Positions 11,986 through 32,219 of a DNA stretch of 64,000 bases are shown piece by piece. Each line of letters starts with the position of its first letter. Position 1 is the first letter of the stretch. This DNA is from Okapia johnstoni. Its lineage: Eukaryota; Chordata; Mammalia; Artiodactyla; Giraffidae. Below the pieces are notes generated by a model. That model saw only the letters and a list, made by a program, of their open reading frames with translations, had not been told where the DNA came from and searched no databases. The stretch lies in assembly GCA_024291935.2 (NCBI GenBank), contig CM044310.1, forward strand, positions 117,438,213 to 117,502,212. The letters run 5' to 3'. The position numbers and the translations under genes are program-made.

Positions 11986-12019
11986 TCTTTGATTTTTTTT
12001 CTCTCAAAGAGAGGAACCT

Positions 12020-12290
12020 TGGGCCTCCCTGGTGGTCCAGTGGTTAAGAATCCACCTGCCAATGCAGGGGGCACGGGTTAGATCGCTGGTCCTGGAAGAG
12101 CCCACATGCTGCAGGGCAGCTAAGCCTGCATGACCCAACGACTGAGCCCGTGTGCTGCAAATACTGAAGCCTGTGTGCCTAGAGCCCGTGTGCTGCAAAC
12201 AAGAGGAGTCACGGCAACGAGAAGCCCATGCACCTAGCAAGAGAAAGCCTGTGCGTGGCCTAAATAAATAAATAAAATTTAAAAAGAAAG
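12020..12290 (+). mobile_element. CHR-type SINE, full length
   Basis: GCCTCCCTGGTGGTCCAGTG head, repeated AGCCCGTGTGCTGCAAA units in the body, AAATAAATAAATAAAAT tail. Confidence 0.93.
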
Positions 12291-12327
12291 GAGTCTTGAA
12301 ACATTTTCTAATGTCCTTATTTAACTT

Positions 12328-12530
12328 TCCTGGCTCAGATGGTGAAGAATTCGCCTGCAATGCTGGAGACCTGGGTTCGATCCTGGGGTCAGGAACATCC
12401 CCTGGAGAACAAAGTGGCAACCCGCTCCAGTCTTCTTGCCTGGAGAATCCCACGGACAGAGGAGCCTGGTGGGCTACAGCCCATGGGGTCGCAAAGAATC
12501 AGACACAACTGAAAGACTAACACTTAATCT
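12328..12530 (+). mobile_element. Bov-A-type SINE
   Basis: TTTCCTGGCTCAGATGGTG head; GAGAATCCCACGGACAGAGG and GACACAACTGAAAGACTAAC tail. Confidence 0.93.
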
Positions 12531-12564
12531 GACTTACACAGATGATCAACCTTCCCGTGTATAT

Positions 12565-13012
12565 TCGTTTTCAGGGACTGCCGTAATAAGGTATCACGAG
12601 CTGCGTGTCTGAAAACACATAAATTCATTCTCTTACTGTTCTGAAGGCCAGAAGTCCAAAGTCAAGGTGCCTGCAGGGCTGTGCTCCCTCGGAAACTCGG
12701 GGTGGAATCTTTCCGTGTCTCTTCCAGCTTCTGCTGGCGGCTGGCAGTGTTCGGCCTGCAGCTGCACCTCTCCATCTCTGCCTCTGTCTTCACATGGCGT
12801 TCTCCCCCGTGAGTCTGTCTTCACATCGTCTTCCCTCTTCTCTTAAAGACACCGGTTTTATTGGATTCAGGTCCATCCTACTGCGGTATGAACTCAACTA
12901 ATTACATCTGCAGTGACCCTATTTCCAAATACGGTCACATTCTGAGGTACTGGGGATTAGGACCTCGACATATCTTTCGGGGGAACACCACTTAACCCAT
13001 AATATTATCGAT
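12565..13012 (+). mobile_element. Ancient mammalian interspersed repeat (family unassigned)
   Basis: Runs from TTTTCAGGGACTGCCGTAAT to ACCACTTAACCCATAAT, with the recurrent words CTGAAGGCCAGAAGTCC and TTTCCAAATACGGTCACATT. A related element lies at 19975-20632. Confidence 0.55.
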
Positions 13013-13242
13013 TCGGTGATCTGCCCCCCCCCCCAATTATGTCTAGGCGCTCACTGTCTTCGAAATTGGGCTGCATTCTCAAAGTGGTGGGATGTCTTTT
13101 CCTGCACCAACTCTGGGGTAGACGCTGGGCAAGAAGTGGCATTGTCATCTCGGTGTTACCCGTAAGGAGTTTGATCCCATCCACGGCTCAGACGGGTGGA
13201 GGGACTTGCTCAAAGCTAGCAGAGGAATTGGTCCTTAGGGTC

Positions 13243-13550
13243 CTGCTGCTGCTGCTGCTGCTAAGTCGCTTCAGTCGTGTCCGACTCTGTGAGACCCCAT
13301 AGACGGCAGCCCACCAGGCTCCCCCGTCCCTGTGCGACCCCATAGACGGCAGCCCACCAGGCTCTCCCGTCCCTGGGATTCTCCAGGCAAGAACGCTGGA
13401 GTGGGTTGTCATTGCCTTCTCCAATGCATGAAAGTGAAAAGTGAAAGTGAAGTCGCTCAGTCGTGTCCGACTCTTAGCGACCCCATGGACTGCAGCCCAC
13501 CAGGCTCCTCCGTCCATGGGATTCTCCAGGCAAGAGTAACTGGAGTGGGG
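13243..13550 (-). mobile_element. Composite Bov-A SINE with internal duplication
   Basis: (CTG)6 then antisense Bov-A tail. A 43-bp unit (GACCCCATAGACGG phase at 13293 and 13336) is duplicated, and a second Bov-A copy follows from 13436. Confidence 0.9.
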
Positions 13551-13639
13551 TCCTCAGGGTCCTAAGACTCCAAAAAAGTCCGGCCATGTTCACGGCTTCC
13601 CCTAGGCGTTTCCTCAAGGGGCCTCGAGGTGGCGCCGTA

Positions 13640-13850
13640 GAGCAAATGGTGGATTCTAACACCCCGGCTTTTAAAACGCCTTCGCCCTGGGCGCACCTCA
13701 GACCTGAACATGAATCACCGGGAGATCTTGCAACTCTTGATTCAGTTGGTCCGAGGAGGGGGCCAGGAATTGACTCTTTTAACAGGCACCCAGAGGACGC
13801 CGATAGGCGAGGGCTGAAGGATCGACGCCTGTCCTCGCAATTGTACGGGG
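13640..13850 (+). mobile_element. MER5-type (hAT-Charlie) DNA transposon relic
   Basis: GAATCACCGGGAGATCTTG, TTGATTCAGTTGGTCCGAGG and TTTTAACAGGCACCCAGAG follow the MER5A layout; strongly diverged. Confidence 0.45.
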
Positions 13851-13859
13851 CAGCTTAGG

Positions 13860-14525
13860 GAACTCAGTAATGTTAACAATCCTTCCGGAAACAACTATTT
13901 TCACACGCTCCTTCTGTGCCCAGCTCTCTGCGCTTGGCTTTAAGGGTGCGTTCTCTCCTTCAGTGCTCATGGTGGCTCTGTGAGATCGTCCCACTGGAAC
14001 GAAACAGGAAGAGGATGCCGGTCTGAGCATCCGTTTCCTCTTTACTACCAGACAGACCCTACCCATGGGAAGACGCAGGGGCCGAGGGAAACGAGACGGG
14101 AGCTCTGGAGGCTAGTGGCAAGGCCACAGGGCTTGGGGGGCGGGGGGGCGACTTAATCATCTAGAAGTGCAGGGAGAACTAGATCAGGGTCAGCCAAGGA
14201 AATCTTGGGTCCAGGATTGCCCCTTTCCCAACTAAAGCTCGCTGCAGGAATCCTTCCTACCTTACCATCTCTTCGTGTGCCTCTCTTTCCTCTATCAAAC
14301 CACCGTCTGCTTATCGACCTAGTATCGCTCTCCACCCCGCTCAGTACTTCTCTGTAGTTCTGTTTTAGTCTTTCTTTGAGGTTTCCCAAAGGGCTGGCTC
14401 TTTCTTCCCCACTCCTTAAATCTGTGTCTGTCTGACTTTAAATCTCTTCTAACCTCTTTTTTCTTTCTTCCTTTTTTTTTTTTTTTAAAAGATCTCTCTC
14501 TCTTTCTCTTTTAATGTGGACCATT
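13860..14525. other. Unassigned intergenic sequence with CT-rich tract
   Basis: Pyrimidine-rich 14260-14510 with a T-run near 14475. No coding exon recognised. Confidence 0.4.
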
Positions 14526-14526
14526 T

Positions 14527-14675
14527 TGTTGTTCAGTCACTCAGTCTCGTCCAACTCTTTGTGACCCCGTGGACGGCAGCAAGCCAGGCTTCCCTGTCCT
14601 TCAGCATCTCCAGGGGTTTGCTCAAAGTCATGTCCATTGAGTCAGTGATGCCATCCAACCACCTTATCCTCTTTA
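14527..14675 (-). mobile_element. BovB LINE 3' end fragment
   Basis: TTGTTGTTCAGTCACTCAG to GATGCCATCCAACCACC. Confidence 0.9.
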
Positions 14676-14831
14676 AAAGTCTTTATTGAATTCGTTACAC
14701 TATTGCTTCTATGTTTTACATTTTCAGCCGCGAGGCGTATGGGATCTTAAGCTCCCTGACCAGGGATTGAACCCACATCCCCTGCATTGGAAGGCGAAGT
14801 CTTAGCCACTGGACCACCAGGGAAGTCCCAG
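14676..14831 (-). mobile_element. CHR-type SINE
   Basis: AAAAGTCTTTATTGAATTC, CCCTGACCAGGGATTGAACC, GGACCACCAGGGAAGTCCC, directly abutting the BovB fragment. Confidence 0.85.
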
Positions 14832-14929
14832 CCTCTCTTTCGTTACAGTTCTCAGTCTCCCACCTCCTCTCTCCCCTCACCCCTCCGCACCCCTTTTATC
14901 ATCACTCATCTCCCTCTGTTTGCTTTCGT

Positions 14930-15215
14930 TGGCCCAAGTGCGTTGTGGTTTCGGGCACAAGCTCAGGACTCCCACTCCTTGGTTCACATCCTAGCTCTGC
15001 CACGTACCAGCTGCAGAAATGGAGCCGGATTTACCCAACCTCAGCCTCCTCGGCCCCTCAGCCTCCTGATTTGTTGAGAGCCTCCCTCCAGAGAGGCTGC
15101 TGTCAGAACCGGAGAGACGAGGCTCACAACACATGCGGCGAGATGTCTGGCACTCAGTAAATAGGAGCTGTCATCATCAGCGTCATTATTATTATTACTA
15201 ATACAAAGTAACCCA
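14930..15215 (+). mobile_element. MIR (reverse-type orientation)
   Basis: CTAGCTCTGCCACGTACCAG to GTCTGGCACTCAGTAAATAG and the (TTA)n end. Confidence 0.7.
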
Positions 15216-15879
15216 CTGCCAGCCTCTCTGGGGCCAACAATTAGGTGCTTATCTGGTGTGTGGAATGCGTGAAGAAGATCCTCCCACCACCAAAATTGGG
15301 GCCACTCCCTGACCTCGGTTTCTAGCCTGGATCAGGCACCCCCAAGAGCGAGGGCACCGGGCGGAGGACACACCAGCTTTCTGTGGACACACCCGATGAC
15401 ACTTTTCGCCCTTCGTCTCGGCTTCTCTGATGTCCCAAGCCAACCCCGTGCCTTTGGTGTGTGTGCTGGGAGGGATCAAGCAAGGAGCAGCCATGTCAGG
15501 TTAGATTCAGAGTCTCATTTAACGAGTGAGGGATACACAGTGGTATCAGAAGGTGGCCACGGTGAGTAGAAACAGCACACACAGCTTCCGCAGTCTTGCA
15601 GAAGAGGTTCAGCGCCTCACTGTCTGTGCAAGATGTGGCTTGGTCATTTGACAAGTTTATTTCTTTCTTTCTTTTACTGCCTTTAGACCTTAGGTCAGAG
15701 GCTGAATATCATACACACATCATTATGAACATTATCATCGCTGGTTTGCACGGAATCCCTCTCTTATCTGTCTCCTCTCCCTCCCTCCTTCCCTCTCTGT
15801 CTTCTCTCCTCCCTTCTCTCCCTTCCTTCCTCCTTCCTGCCCTCCTTCAGCCTCCCAAACTATGTCATGTAGCTCTTAT
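15216..15879. other. Unassigned intergenic sequence with (CCTT)/(CTCC) tract
   Basis: 15765-15845 is a CCTTCCCTCT low-complexity tract; the rest is unassigned. Confidence 0.5.
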
Positions 15880-17480
15880 ATGTATTTTTAACTTATGTCA
15901 CTGGTGTTGGATTACACATCTCCCTCTCTTCCAAGTCGCTTTTCAAACAAGTGCTGTGTTTATAAGACCCTTCCACACTCTCCTGTGTCTGCCTCGTTGC
16001 AGGAGCTCCACGGAGGGTGTCCCCCACGTTCACCCGAGAGTCTCCCTTGGGATGGACACTCCATGGCTGCCAACTCCGAGACACCCCAAAGAACATTTGC
16101 AGGGCACATCCTCGTACGCGTCCCCTTGTGGGTGTGTAAGAATTTCTTCGGGATGGATAGCCAGGAGAGAAATGGCTGAATCATGGGGTGTGTGTATACT
16201 TAATTTGATGAAATAGTGCCAGAATCCTTCCTCAGAATTGAAACCATCACACGTACCCAAGCGGCGCCTGAATATTCTAATGTCCATAATCCCTAACAAT
16301 ACTTTGCACTAGGCATCCTAATTTTCTCCACCCTGATGGGCGTAAAGTAGTATCTTGTTGTTTCAGTTTACATTTCTATGACAACTAATGAGTTTGAACA
16401 TCCTCTCATTTGCATAGCTTCTTTGCAAATTGTCTATTCAAATCCTTTACCTGTTCCCCTAAGGGTGTCCATCTTATTGCTTACCAATTCACAGGTTGTT
16501 CTTGTTGTTCAGTCAGTAAGTCAAATCGTGTCCAACTCTTTGTGACCCCATGGACTGCAGCACGTCAGGCTTCCCCATCCCTCACTGTCTCCCCAGCTTT
16601 CCTCAAACTCACGTCCATTGATTCAATGATGCCATCGAACCATCTCATCCTCTGTCGCCCCCCTCTCCTCCCGTCTTCAATCTTTCCCAACATCAGGGTC
16701 TTTTCAAATGAGTCAGCTCTTCGCATCAGGTGGCCAAAGTATTGGAGCTTCAGCTTCAACATCAGTCCTTCCAATGAATATTCAGGACTGATCTCCTTTA
16801 GGATGGGCTGGTTTGATCTCCTGGCAATCCAAGGGATGCTCAAGAGTCTTCCCCAGCACCACAACTTGAAAGCATCATTTCTTCAGTGTTCAGCCTATTA
16901 TAGGCATTGGTCTCTTTTCCATCTTTTCCCCTGGTTCATGTTTGATTTTACAAATAATTTCTCCCATTCTGACAAATGTCTATTAAAGGTCTATTTTGCC
17001 CTCCTTTAAACCCTAATTCTGAATTTTGTCATAATCAACCTAACCAATGTTTTCAAAGTCTTAAGAAGTCATTCCTTGTCCCAGAGATTCAAAGATATTC
17101 TCCTTGATTTTTTTCTACTGACTTTATAACTATATCTCTTCCATATTGGTCTCTAATACTTCCAAACTTCACTTTATTGTGTGGTGTCAGATAGGAATCT
17201 GGGTTTATTTTCCTCCTCATGTGAGCCAGTTTTCTTAATATCATTAATTAAGTGTACCGTATTTCCCCTATTAATAAATAGGGTTAAGAAAACTATTAAA
17301 TTCCCTATTAAAATTTCCCCTATTAATTTGAGTTGCTACTTTACCATATTTATATATATCTTATATAGTATTTTATATAATATTACATTGAGTTCCCATG
17401 AGTTCTTTCTGAGCTCCTTCTCTGTGTCACTGATCCATTTATCTGTTCTTTCACTAAGGCTTCACTTAAAAACTACATTC
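15880..17480 (+). mobile_element. Old L1 (L1M) 3' region, interrupted by BovB
   Basis: CACCCTGATGGGCGTAAAG and TTTGAACATCCTCTCATTTG before, and AGTCATTCCTTGTCCCAGAG and TCTGGGTTTATTTTCCTCC after, the BovB insertion at 16497-16895. Confidence 0.65.
16497..16895 (-). mobile_element. BovB LINE 3' fragment
   Basis: TTCTTGTTGTTCAGTCAGTA start, CAACATCAGGGTCTTTTC, TCTTCGCATCAGGTGGCC, TTTCTTCAGTGTTCAGCC. Confidence 0.95.
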
Positions 17481-17795
17481 CTTTTTTTTTTTTTTTGTAG
17501 TATGTCTAGTAGGGCAAGAAGCTTATTTCTTGCACCACCATAACCCTATTCTCACTGCTTACATCACCGTGCAGGAAACACATTGATCCTCTCCACCCTT
17601 CATGGGAACTATTTACCGATACCTGTCCCATCCTGGTCTCCCTGTCGGAAAAGACACATCCTCGCTCAGGAAGAGAAAGTCGAACCTGCCAAGGAAAATC
17701 GGCGCAATGTCTTTGCTCAGCTTTTAGTTCCTGGAAACTATTTCCCCCACCATCTCCTCCGTATCAGCATACTAAAAACCAACCCCAGTAGCCCA
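17481..17795. other. Unassigned intergenic sequence
   Basis: T-run at about 17482-17496, then unique-looking DNA up to the SINE target site. Confidence 0.4.
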
Positions 17796-17810
17796 GACAC
17801 TTGAGGTTTT

Positions 17811-18082
17811 TAAAAAATACATTTATTTATTTGTTTCATTTGGGGCTGCGCTCCGTCTTTGTTGCGCCAAGCGGTGGCTACTGTGTCGCTGTGGTGCACA
17901 GGCTTCTCACGGCGGTGGTTCTCTCGCTGCAGAGCACGGGCTCTAGGCCAGCAGGCTCACAAGTTGCCCAGCTCCGGCTCAGCCGCCCCGAGGCATGTGG
18001 GATCTTCCCAGGCCAGCGATCAAACGGGTGTCCCTTGCATTCCAAGGCGGATTCTTAACCACTGGACCCCCAGGGAAGCCCT
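17811..18082 (-). mobile_element. CHR-type SINE with perfect 15-bp target-site duplication
   Basis: GACACTTGAGGTTTT occurs at 17796-17810 and 18083-18097. The element runs from an A/T-rich tail to CTGGACCCCCAGGGAAGCC. Confidence 0.95.
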
Positions 18083-18097
18083 GACACTTGAGGTTTT

Positions 18098-18686
18098 ATT
18101 CTGTTTCAAGCCCAGATGTTGGAAGTCCATGCCTGAAGCAGATTCTTAAGCGAGTCACCAAGAACACAGGATTCCTCTTGCTTCTTGCGACCCAATCTTT
18201 ATACAGTGATTTTTATCCTCAGAGTGGCAGGTCTGCCTCGGGGCACCTACATGCCGGATGGGAAGAGGGGGAAAGGTGCAAACATGATGCTCTCTTTTTT
18301 ATCAGCAAAACAAAAACTTCTCGGGAAAACCCAGCTGCTAGTCTTCAGCTGCTGTCTTACTGCTTAGAACTGGATCACGTGGCCACCCAGAGGTTGGGTG
18401 AACGTCTTTACTTAGGTCACATGCCATGCCACGGCAATAGAGGGTCTCAGGTGGTGATGCGGTACAGAGAATGACGACCACCTCTTTGACTTCTGCCTCC
18501 TGGCCCACACACTTCCCCTCTGATCCCCTGCTGACCTTGGAGCCTAAATCCACCAAGTATGCTTCAGGTTTCTGCCATCATGAGAAAGAAGAATGCGATG
18601 GGTTGGCTGAAGAATCAAAGCACACTGCCTCTCCTAAACGCTTTTCACCATAGTTTTGTTTTTGCAGTTTTGGGGTGGTGGTGGTA
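18098..18686. other. Unassigned intergenic sequence
   Basis: No recognised exon; a 128-codon open frame (18088-18474) has no family features. Confidence 0.4.
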
Positions 18687-18817
18687 ATATTTATTTATTT
18701 GGCTGCACCGGGTCTTAGTTGCGGCATGTGGGATCCATTTCCCTGACCAGGGATGGAACCCAGGCCCCCTGCCTGGGGAGCGCCGAGTCTTAGCCACTGG
18801 ACCACCAGGCAAGTCCA
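18687..18817 (-). mobile_element. CHR-type SINE
   Basis: ATATTTATTTATTTGGCTGC, CCCTGACCAGGGATGGAACC, GGACCACCAGGCAAGTCC. Confidence 0.88.
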
Positions 18818-19712
18818 ACAAATGTTACATTAGGAAAAACGTAAGCTGTTTAAATCTACTGAAGAGCCTAGAAACTACTCCAGTACTTACCCAAAGTAAA
18901 AATGGGTAAGTTGAAGTATGCTTACACAATAACACACAGGGCAACGGTGAGAAGGAAACGTTCACCTCTATAGACAAAAATCTGGGTGAACTGAGAGCAA
19001 ATACAATATTGAAATCTGGATTCTGAAGACCAAAACTCCTGTCCCCAGATGTGTCTGTTTCCTAGGCTGCCACAGCCTGCAGCCTGTTCTTAGGGGCACT
19101 GCCCCACGGGTTGCTGCTGAAGGCGGGACGATGGACCGCTCGGCCCGTACTAGGTGGCCCCACCTCCTTAGCCATAGCTGATTGGATCCAGAGTCAGCAC
19201 CTGACCCACGAGCAGCCAATCAGATTTTTCCCTCTCTGTTGATTGTGAAGTAAGACAACCCAATCACTGGAGCCAGTTGTCCCGGAAGTGATGAGAAAAC
19301 AGAGGAGGACCCTTTCAGAAAATGAGAAGGGACCATGAAAGCAAGATTGCATGGGCAAAGAGTGAGCCATCCCAGAGGCAACTATCTGGCCCATTGTTTT
19401 CCAACTGCAAGTCATGGACAGTCTGTTGATAACGCACCTCCCTTTTTGACTTTGGCCAATAAGCAGCTCTGTTTTGTTTTCCACCAACATCTGGAGTGAT
19501 CTGCTTAGCACTGTCACCAGCTGGCTTTAAAACTTCTGGTGGCTTCCCAACCTCTTAGGGAAAGAAACAAACCAGCTTCCAGGTATATTGGTCTTCTTTG
19601 CGTTCTGAGAAATGCCCATCCCATCACCATCTTGCAGCCCTTGCCCTTATCCTTTTATCTGGAATTCCAGGTCCCAGACATTCATGGGGCTGGTCACTTT
19701 TCATCTCACACG
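18818..19712. other. Unassigned intergenic sequence, parts probably old repeat
   Basis: GCAGCCAATCAGATTTTTCC (about 19212) and neighbours resemble an old dispersed repeat also seen near 57170. No exon recognised. Confidence 0.35.
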
Positions 19713-19924
19713 CTGTTGTTGTTTAGTTGCTAAGTCGTGTCTGACTCTTTGGGACCCCATGGGCTGTAGCCCATCAGCCTCTTCTGTCCATGGGATTTTC
19801 TAGGTAAGAATGCTGGAGTGGGCTGCCATTTCCTTCTCCAGGTGATCTTCCCAACACAGGGATAGAACTTGTGTCTCCTGCATTAGCAGACAGATTCTTT
19901 ACCATTGAGCCACCGGAGAAACCC
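19713..19924 (-). mobile_element. Bov-A-type SINE
   Basis: TTGTTGTTTAGTTGCTAAG start, GTAAGAATGCTGGAGTGGGC, TTTACCATTGAGCCACC. Confidence 0.93.
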
Positions 19925-19974
19925 TTCATCTCGCAGGTCTCAGCTCAAATGCCTCCTCCTCTGAGAGGCCCTTT

Positions 19975-20632
19975 ACATTAGTCTCTTGTTGCCGATGTAA
20001 CAAATTATCACAAACTTAGTAGCGTACAACAGAAATTACTGTCTTACGGTTCTGGAGGTCAGATGTTCACAGTGTTGTCTCACTGGGCTAAAATCAAGGC
20101 CCTGGCAGACAGGACTGAATTCCTTTTGGGAGCTCGAGGGGAAAATCCATTTCTGTGCCTTTTTCATTATCTGCATTCCTAGGCTCACGGCCCCTCCGTT
20201 CATCTGCAGAGCCATCAGCGTAGCATCGTCCAGTCTCTCTCTCATTTCGACTCCGTACCCTGCTTCCTTCTTATAAGGGCCCTTTGGATTATGTTGGCCT
20301 CTCCCTCTCAAAATCTTTAATTTAGTCACAGCTGCAAAATCCTTTGCCATATAAAGTCATGGGGCTCCCCTGGTAGCTCATACAGTAAAGAACCTGCCTG
20401 CAATGTGGGAGGCCTGGGTTTGATCCCTGGGTCGTGAAGAACCCCTGAAGAAGGAAATGGCAACCCACTCCAGTATTCTTGCCTGGGAAATCCCACGGAC
20501 AGAGGAGCCTGGTGGGCTACAGTCCCTGGGGTCACAAAGGGTTGGACACGACTGAGCAACTAACACACATAAAGTCACATATTCACAGATTCCAAGGATT
20601 AGGATATGGACACCTTGGGGCGAGGGTGGGGG
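19975..20632 (+). mobile_element. Ancient mammalian repeat interrupted by a Bov-A SINE
   Basis: GTAACAAATTATCACAAAC, ACTGGGCTAAAATCAAGG before the insertion, GATTAGGATATGGACACC after it; family unassigned. Confidence 0.65.
20357..20568 (+). mobile_element. Bov-A-type SINE nested in an older repeat
   Basis: GGCTCCCCTGGTAGCTCATA head, GACACGACTGAGCAACTAAC tail, bracketed by ATAAAGTCA on both sides (target-site duplication). Confidence 0.95.
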
Positions 20633-20989
20633 TGGCTACTGCTCCCCCACACCCTTCCGACCATCCAGTATAAATACGTCCTCCCCCCAAGGTTCCTTTT
20701 CGTCCCCCATGCCCCGTTCTCCTTTCATTCATATCACTCACATACTTATTCGAGTATAAAATGTGTTTGTCTATCTTTTCTGTTCTGCCCTCTGTAGTAT
20801 CCCCAGCATGAGGACCTATTCCTGGCAGGAAATTGCCAGTCGATCAGCATTTGTGAATAAGTTGAAAAGTTGGTTGAAGGAATCTCTTTCCTGCAATTGC
20901 AATGATGACCCAACAGAGCAAACAGCAGCGCAGAGGGGCCAGTGACTTGTTCCTGGCTGCCCGGCCGTTCAAGGAAGAGACTGTACACA

Positions 20990-21352
20990 CGGAGCCCCCT
21001 TCTCAGAGGCTTTATTTCTGGGATCAAATCTGGGTCACAGCTGCAGAGAAGGTGGACTCTGGACCTGAAGAAGGAAGCACTGGGGAGACTGAGGTGCAGC
21101 CTTTGCCCTGGGCATTATGGGAATTGTCTTCAGGATCCGATGAGAAGGACTGGTCTCTCCACTGTCCGGGAGGGGGACCTTGACTCCAGGAGATGGGTGG
21201 AGGGGGCGCGCTGGAGAGATGAGAAACCTCAGCATTTTAGGGAAGGAACTGGGGTCTGGGAGGAGTGTCAGGGTCCTTGCAGGGGTGGGAACTTGTGGGG
21301 TGGGGTGCTGGGGAGGGCAAGAGGAGTCCAGAATGCTGGGTCCAGGGATGAA
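20990..21352 (-). other. KLK5: KLK5 3' UTR with poly(A) signal
   Basis: Downstream of the stop, an AATAAA on the minus strand lies at 21011-21016, about 340 nt after the stop. The 3' end is therefore expected near 20990. No other canonical signal is nearer. Confidence 0.7.
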
Positions 21353-30222
<8,870 letters not shown>

Positions 30223-30525
30223 GGTCTTTGCACCTGATGGAAGTGGGGGAGAAAAGGGTGAGCGGGTGATTCCGGGACCGCTTATCCCACCCCCATCTCC
30301 TTCCACCCTCTGTTGCTCAGAGCAGAGAGGGGCCACGAGGACGTGGTCCACCCAGAGCGCTGAGTTGAGGCTCGGGGGGAAATTCTAGACTCCGGAGCAT
30401 CCTCGCGTCTCCGGTCTCTGAGCAAGGGTGGGCATGGGATGGAGAGAGGACCCGGACGCATCCTTCCCAGACCAGAGCCCATGCGGAGCCGTCTCTCCTT
30501 CCCTTCGCCCCTCCCCAGGGCTTAC

Positions 30526-30632
30526 CTGCCGCGTCCCCCAGGTTGGGGGGTGGGGACCCGGCTCCCAGCCCAGCCGCAGACTCTCAGGCCGCCGCCGCCG
30601 CCGCCGCCGCGGTCCTGCAGCCGACACCTCCT
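30526..30632 (-). other. KLK5: KLK5 predicted noncoding first exon
   Basis: A strong donor (GGCAG/GTAAGC) ends a GC-rich segment at 30526, about 300 bp above the coding start. It contains seven GCC (GGC on the gene strand) triplets at 30588-30608. The TSS is inferred about 30 nt below the TATA-like box and is not observed. Confidence 0.5.
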
Positions 30633-30655
30633 CCTCGGCTCCTGGCACCGGCCTG

Positions 30656-30664
30656 GGTTATAAC
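30656..30664 (-). promoter_or_regulatory. KLK5: TATA-like box of KLK5
   Basis: GGTTATAACC on the minus strand, about 30 bp upstream of the inferred start of the noncoding exon. TTATAA is palindromic, so direction comes from the gene context. Confidence 0.45.
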
Positions 30665-31039
30665 CACCCACTGATCCCTGGGGCGCATTCCCGGGTTGTG
30701 AGGCGCCCTACCGGGCTTTAGCAACCACTGCTCCGGCCTTCCCTCCACCTCCACCCTCAGAGCACCCCCCACCCAGTCCCGAAAGCCACTCCCTACCTCC
30801 CTGGCCCCGGATGGGGAGGGGTCTCCCGAATTCTGGCCCCGGGGCCTCACCGAGCCTCAAACCTAGCGCCTCCGCCCGCTCGGAAGCGCGCTCGGCTTGG
30901 GTTTTCCGTCTTCCCCGCGCCTTCACTCGTTCGGCTTCCCCTGCCCTCCCCGCTCTGCTCCACCTTTCTCTCCGTGTTCCGCTTGCCTTGGAAACTTTCT
31001 GAGTCTCTTTCAGTACAAGGCGCCCAACTAGTGTCTCTT

Positions 31040-31235
31040 TCTGCTTTATTTTGTGCAGCTTTATTGAGGTATGACTGAGCTACGATGACATGCTCATGTT
31101 CAGTATGTACAACGTGATGCGTTCTGACCCACATTCATCCAACCATCACCCCAACCAGGATAATGAATGTATCCATCACCTCCAAAATTTGTTCATGCCC
31201 TTTTACGTGTTTCTGTGCTGCTCAATTAACCTCTC
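31040..31235. mobile_element. Old L1-like remnant
   Basis: CAGCTTTATTGAGGTATGAC and AACCATCACCCCAACCAGG are typical internal words of old L1 elements. Confidence 0.5.
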
Positions 31236-31824
31236 TTTCTCTATACCCCGGGTCTCTCTCTGGATCTTTTCTGTTACCTCTCTCTTTTCTGACTACCCTT
31301 CTCTGTCTCCTATCTCTATTCTGTCTCTGCGTCTTCTTCCTCTTCTTCTTCCTTCCCTCTCTCTCTCTGTCATTGAGTACCTGTATCTCTGCATCTCTCT
31401 GCCCCTCTGTCTCCCTTGCTGTCCACTCGGAGCCAGGAAGACTCTGGCCACCTTGCTGAGAGACCCCCTCAACACCTCCTCCTGACCCACATCCAGGACC
31501 TGGTGCCTTGCGGGCAGAAAGGGACCCCCGCAGGTGCCTTCCACAGACTGCCGGGTACAGCCAGGTGTGGGCGAGAGTTGGGCAGGGCCACCTGCCAATG
31601 GGGAAGGAAGCCAAGAGGCTGGGAGAAGGGGTGGGTGGCTCCCGGCCCCTTGGGAAATGGGGCGCTGGGTGGGGAACCCAAAGGGCGCCTCCTCCCTCCC
31701 TGGTTCCAGGCCATCCGGGGCTGCCTCTCCTGACCTCTCACCATTTGGGCTCTTCTTTCGGTCTGCCCCCCAGCTTTAACTATGTCTCCAAGTCTCTGTC
31801 TCTGCTAGGATGTAAGAGCCAAAG
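31236..31824. other. CT-rich tract and unassigned KLK5-KLK6 spacer
   Basis: 31236-31420 is TCTCTGTCTC/TTCC low complexity; 31420-31824 is unassigned GC-rich DNA with no exon recognised. Confidence 0.5.
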
Positions 31825-32010
31825 ACTCATCCAACACCTGCTTACTACTGAGCACCTACTGTGTGCCAACTCAGGTCTGTCTGTGAACAAAAACAGATAA
31901 CGACGTCTGGAGACGCTGCTTTTGCAGAGCTCACGTTCCTTGAGGGCAAAAAACCTGAGCTGTCTTGTTCACCTCTATAATCCAGAACCCGTTGACTGGG
32001 AGGATTTAGA
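31825..32010 (+). mobile_element. L2/MIR-class remnant
   Basis: CTACTGAGCACCTACTGTGT followed by GAGCTCACGTTCCTTGAGGG and CTATAATCCAGAACCCG. Confidence 0.5.
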
Positions 32011-32219
32011 GCCCCGAGGCTGGTTTCAGTGTGTAGGGGGAAAAAAAAGTCAAGACATAAGAGTCTGAGGCTTATTTTGCCTATTGCAATGAATATTTCA
32101 TGCATTAACATGACAAATCCTGTCTCCTACTTCTTTCTTTTAAGTTTATCTCACTCACCTTTTTAATTACAAATTTCAGGAAGGTTTTTGTTTGTTTGTT
32201 TTGGTTTGGGGAGAGTTCT

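Larger units (their letters stand above)
30360..30960. promoter_or_regulatory. CpG-rich promoter region of KLK5
   Basis: A locally GC- and CpG-rich stretch (GCC triplets, several CGCG and CCGCCC words) spans the inferred first exon and promoter, against a CpG-poor repeat-rich background. Limits are by eye. Confidence 0.55.

Noticed and set aside
15596..16216. 206-codon plus-strand open frame
   Set aside because: CT-rich low complexity followed by an old L1 remnant; no signal or domain.
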